Notes under the pieces: model-generated
Told to the model about the DNA's origin: nothing
The model's input: only the letters and a program-made list of their open reading frames with translations
The model's database searches: none
Position numbers and translations under genes: made by a program
Source of the DNA: Roseburia sp.
Lineage (GTDB): Bacteria > Bacteroidota > Bacteroidia > Bacteroidales > Bacteroidaceae
Length of the DNA stretch: 33,315 bases
Direction: 5' to 3'
Assembly: GCA_023665185.1 (NCBI GenBank)
Contig: JAMPEL010000027.1
Location: 1 to 33,315, forward strand
In this document: one piece after another, positions 31,596 to 33,315 of the stretch
How the letters are laid out: the number at the start of each line of letters is the position of its first letter
Position numbering within the stretch: the first letter of the stretch is position 1

Positions 31596-32036
31596 CTATT
31601 CTCCCTTTTTATGACCGTCACTCCGTCTTTCAGATATAATCATCACGACCTCATCTTTCAGCTCATCTGGCAATTCTACAGAACGCAATTGCAGACTCCT
31701 CACCCAACCTGCCACTTCTGTATTCTTCATTGTGTACAATATATCACGAAACTCCTCAACCTCGGCATCAGCATATTCGGATGAAGCCTTCTCTCTAAAA
31801 CGGTCAAGCTCCTCATCATTATAATATTCAATCTCACGACTGACAGCAGCCAAAAGACTTTCCTTCTCGCATGTTTCATGCTGTCCACAGCACTCCATAT
31901 CATTTATTTGCTGAACAGAAGGCAATTCGGTTATTTCCCCCGCCTCAAGCTTCTTCTGCAATATTTTATTCCTGACAACACCTGCCAGCATAGCAAGCAA
32001 AGCCAAAAGGCATAAAGCAAAAAACAAATACAACAT
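31596..32036 (-). CDS. Conserved membrane-anchored protein of unknown function
   Basis: 146 residues, not recognised as a named family. An N-terminal membrane helix (about 2-21) is followed by a basic patch (RNKILQKK), then a motif with three cysteines and a histidine, MECCGQHETCEKE (near 47-59), and a charged helical C-terminus (about 65-146). The Cys-Cys-X-X-His-X-X-Cys group could bind a metal. The gene is 6 bp after aroA and upstream of porW, so it is co-inherited with the secretion genes. A secretion role is only inferred from position. Confidence 0.75.
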   Translation of the reverse strand: MLYLFFALCLLALLAMLAGVVRNKILQKKLEAGEITELPSVQQINDMECCGQHETCEKESLLAAVSREIEYYNDEELDRFREKASSEYADAEVEEFRDILYTMKNTEVAGWVRSLQLRSVELPDELKDEVVMIISERRSDGHKKGE

Positions 32037-32042
32037 ATCTTT

Positions 32043-33290
32043 TTACTTTGATTTCTCTATTTGAAAACCAACAGCATTCAAATCATCCCAATACTTAGGA
32101 TAAGATTTTGAAACAACCTCTGGATTATTAATTCTTATCTCTCCCAATTTTAAGGCACAAGGGGCAAAAGCCATTGCCATACGGTGATCTTCGTATGTGT
32201 CTATCACTGGGAGTGACGACACAGGAACCTTTTCACCATTCCAGAACAGCACAGACCCATTTTCTTCGCTTATCACATATCCTAATTTCAAAAGTTCATT
32301 TTGCAAAGCAGAAATACGGTCTGTCTCCTTAATCTTCAGGCTTTGCAATCCCGTAAAACGGAAAGGAATATCCATCATGCAACAGCATACGACCAAAGTC
32401 TGTGCTAAGTCTGGCTGGTTAATAAAGTCATAGTTCATAAATGCACAAGGAGTTCCTGTCTTTCTCAAAACAACCCTCGGAATAGTCCCTGATTCATCGA
32501 AAAAGGTATGGACACCTAAATTCTCAAATATTTCTGCCACTTTAGAATCACCTTGATAACTATTCCTGAATAACCCAGACAACACAAACTCTGCATTATC
32601 AGAGAGTGCAGCCATCTCATACCAATAAGAACTTGCACTCCAATCACTTTCCACGAAATATAAGCGCGGAGAATATCCCACAGGCTCAACAATTATCTGA
32701 GACTCTCCACTCCAATAACATTTCGCGCCAAAATCAGTCATCAACTGCAAAGTCAAATCTATATATGGACGAGATATAACAGCATCAGTCAGTGTCAAAG
32801 ACAGTCCTTCCTTCATGGCAGGAGCTATCATCAGCAATGCAGAGATATACTGAGAGCTGACATTTCCAGGTAAGGAGATATGTCCTCCAAGCATTTTGTT
32901 GTTGCCTGTAATCCGCAAAGGCGGATAGCCTTCTTTCTCCACATATTCCACTGTAGCACCAAGTTTTCTCAATGCATCTACTAAAACAGATATTGGACGG
33001 TTTTTCATTCGTTCTGTACCTGTAATAACCCTTACACCATCTGTTACTGCCAATAAAGCAGAAGAAAACCTCATAGCAGTTCCTGCTGCTCCTATATTTA
33101 TAGTATCAGCTGGATGCGTAAGCCAATTCAACATGACACACGTATCATCACAGTCCGACAAATTTTCTAGTTCGGATTCTTTATCACCAATAAGGGCATT
33201 TATCACAAGTGCTCTATTGCTGATACTTTTTGAAGAAGGCAAAGTAATATCGCCATAAAGCCTATATGGGGCATTTAGAGTTATCTGCAT
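32043..33290 (-). CDS. aroA: 3-phosphoshikimate 1-carboxyvinyltransferase (EPSP synthase)
   Basis: 415 residues. Joins phosphoenolpyruvate to shikimate 3-phosphate in aromatic amino acid synthesis. LPSSKSISNRALVINAL (near 17-33) carries the substrate lysine. GAAGTAMRF near 68-76 stands where most enzymes have GNAGTA. LPGNVSSQYISALLMIAP is near 139-156, LKIKETDRISAL near 319-330, and YEDHRMAMAFAP near 365-376. The shortened loops and SDWSASSYWYEMAAL in place of the usual GDISSAAF are typical of the Bacteroidetes branch. First gene of the minus-strand cluster; its promoter would lie beyond the short stretch 33291-33315 seen here. Confidence 0.95.
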   Translation of the reverse strand: MQITLNAPYRLYGDITLPSSKSISNRALVINALIGDKESELENLSDCDDTCVMLNWLTHPADTINIGAAGTAMRFSSALLAVTDGVRVITGTERMKNRPISVLVDALRKLGATVEYVEKEGYPPLRITGNNKMLGGHISLPGNVSSQYISALLMIAPAMKEGLSLTLTDAVISRPYIDLTLQLMTDFGAKCYWSGESQIIVEPVGYSPRLYFVESDWSASSYWYEMAALSDNAEFVLSGLFRNSYQGDSKVAEIFENLGVHTFFDESGTIPRVVLRKTGTPCAFMNYDFINQPDLAQTLVVCCCMMDIPFRFTGLQSLKIKETDRISALQNELLKLGYVISEENGSVLFWNGEKVPVSSLPVIDTYEDHRMAMAFAPCALKLGEIRINNPEVVSKSYPKYWDDLNAVGFQIEKSK

Positions 33291-33315
33291 ATCTATAAAT
33301 ATAGTTTTCTACCGG

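Overview
The window looks like a Bacteroidales chromosome, most likely Prevotellaceae (the family level is an inference). Supporting signs are type IX secretion genes (porX, porW/sprE), several Bacteroidetes-type -7 boxes (TAnnTTTG), almost no Shine-Dalgarno sequences, a large outer-membrane beta-barrel protein of Bacteroidetes type, and the DUF4271-hemD-rnpA-yidD gene order. I see no tRNA, rRNA, CRISPR, phage genes or intact transposase. Layout: 1-9939 holds a copy of a short palindromic repeat, then a six-gene envelope operon (TolC-like channel, HlyD adaptor, DUF2807 protein, FtsX/MacB-type permease, ABC ATPase, large beta-barrel protein). A textbook sigma-54 promoter and a 41-bp perfect dyad centred about 100 bp upstream of the predicted start site precede it, so an NtrC-family activator probably controls it.  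9974-19652 is bounded by two inverted copies of a ~650-bp non-coding repeat. Each copy carries four 22-bp tandem units, a long hairpin at one end and a 13-bp palindrome at the other. Between them lie housekeeping genes: prfB, a CYTH phosphatase, a VanZ-like protein, a sodium symporter, a helix-hairpin-helix protein, a HAD phosphatase, a TonB-domain protein, a histidine phosphatase, an HD protein and an exported nitroreductase.  19663-25854 holds a second copy of the palindromic repeat, a secreted CotH-family protein with a type IX-like C-terminal tail, metK behind a SAM-II-like riboswitch candidate, a LOG-family enzyme, DUF4271 and hemD. Several very long perfect hairpins sit between these genes.  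25903-33290 starts with rnpA and yidD on the plus strand, then switches to a minus-strand cluster aroA, a small membrane-anchored protein, porW/sprE, porX, tsaE. This last part is visibly more AT-rich than the first 25 kb. Connections: porX and porW belong to the type IX secretion system that probably exports the CotH-like protein. The efflux operon encodes all parts of a tripartite pump plus two extra envelope proteins. The most unusual signals are the iteron-bearing inverted repeat, the sigma-54 control region and the riboswitch candidate.
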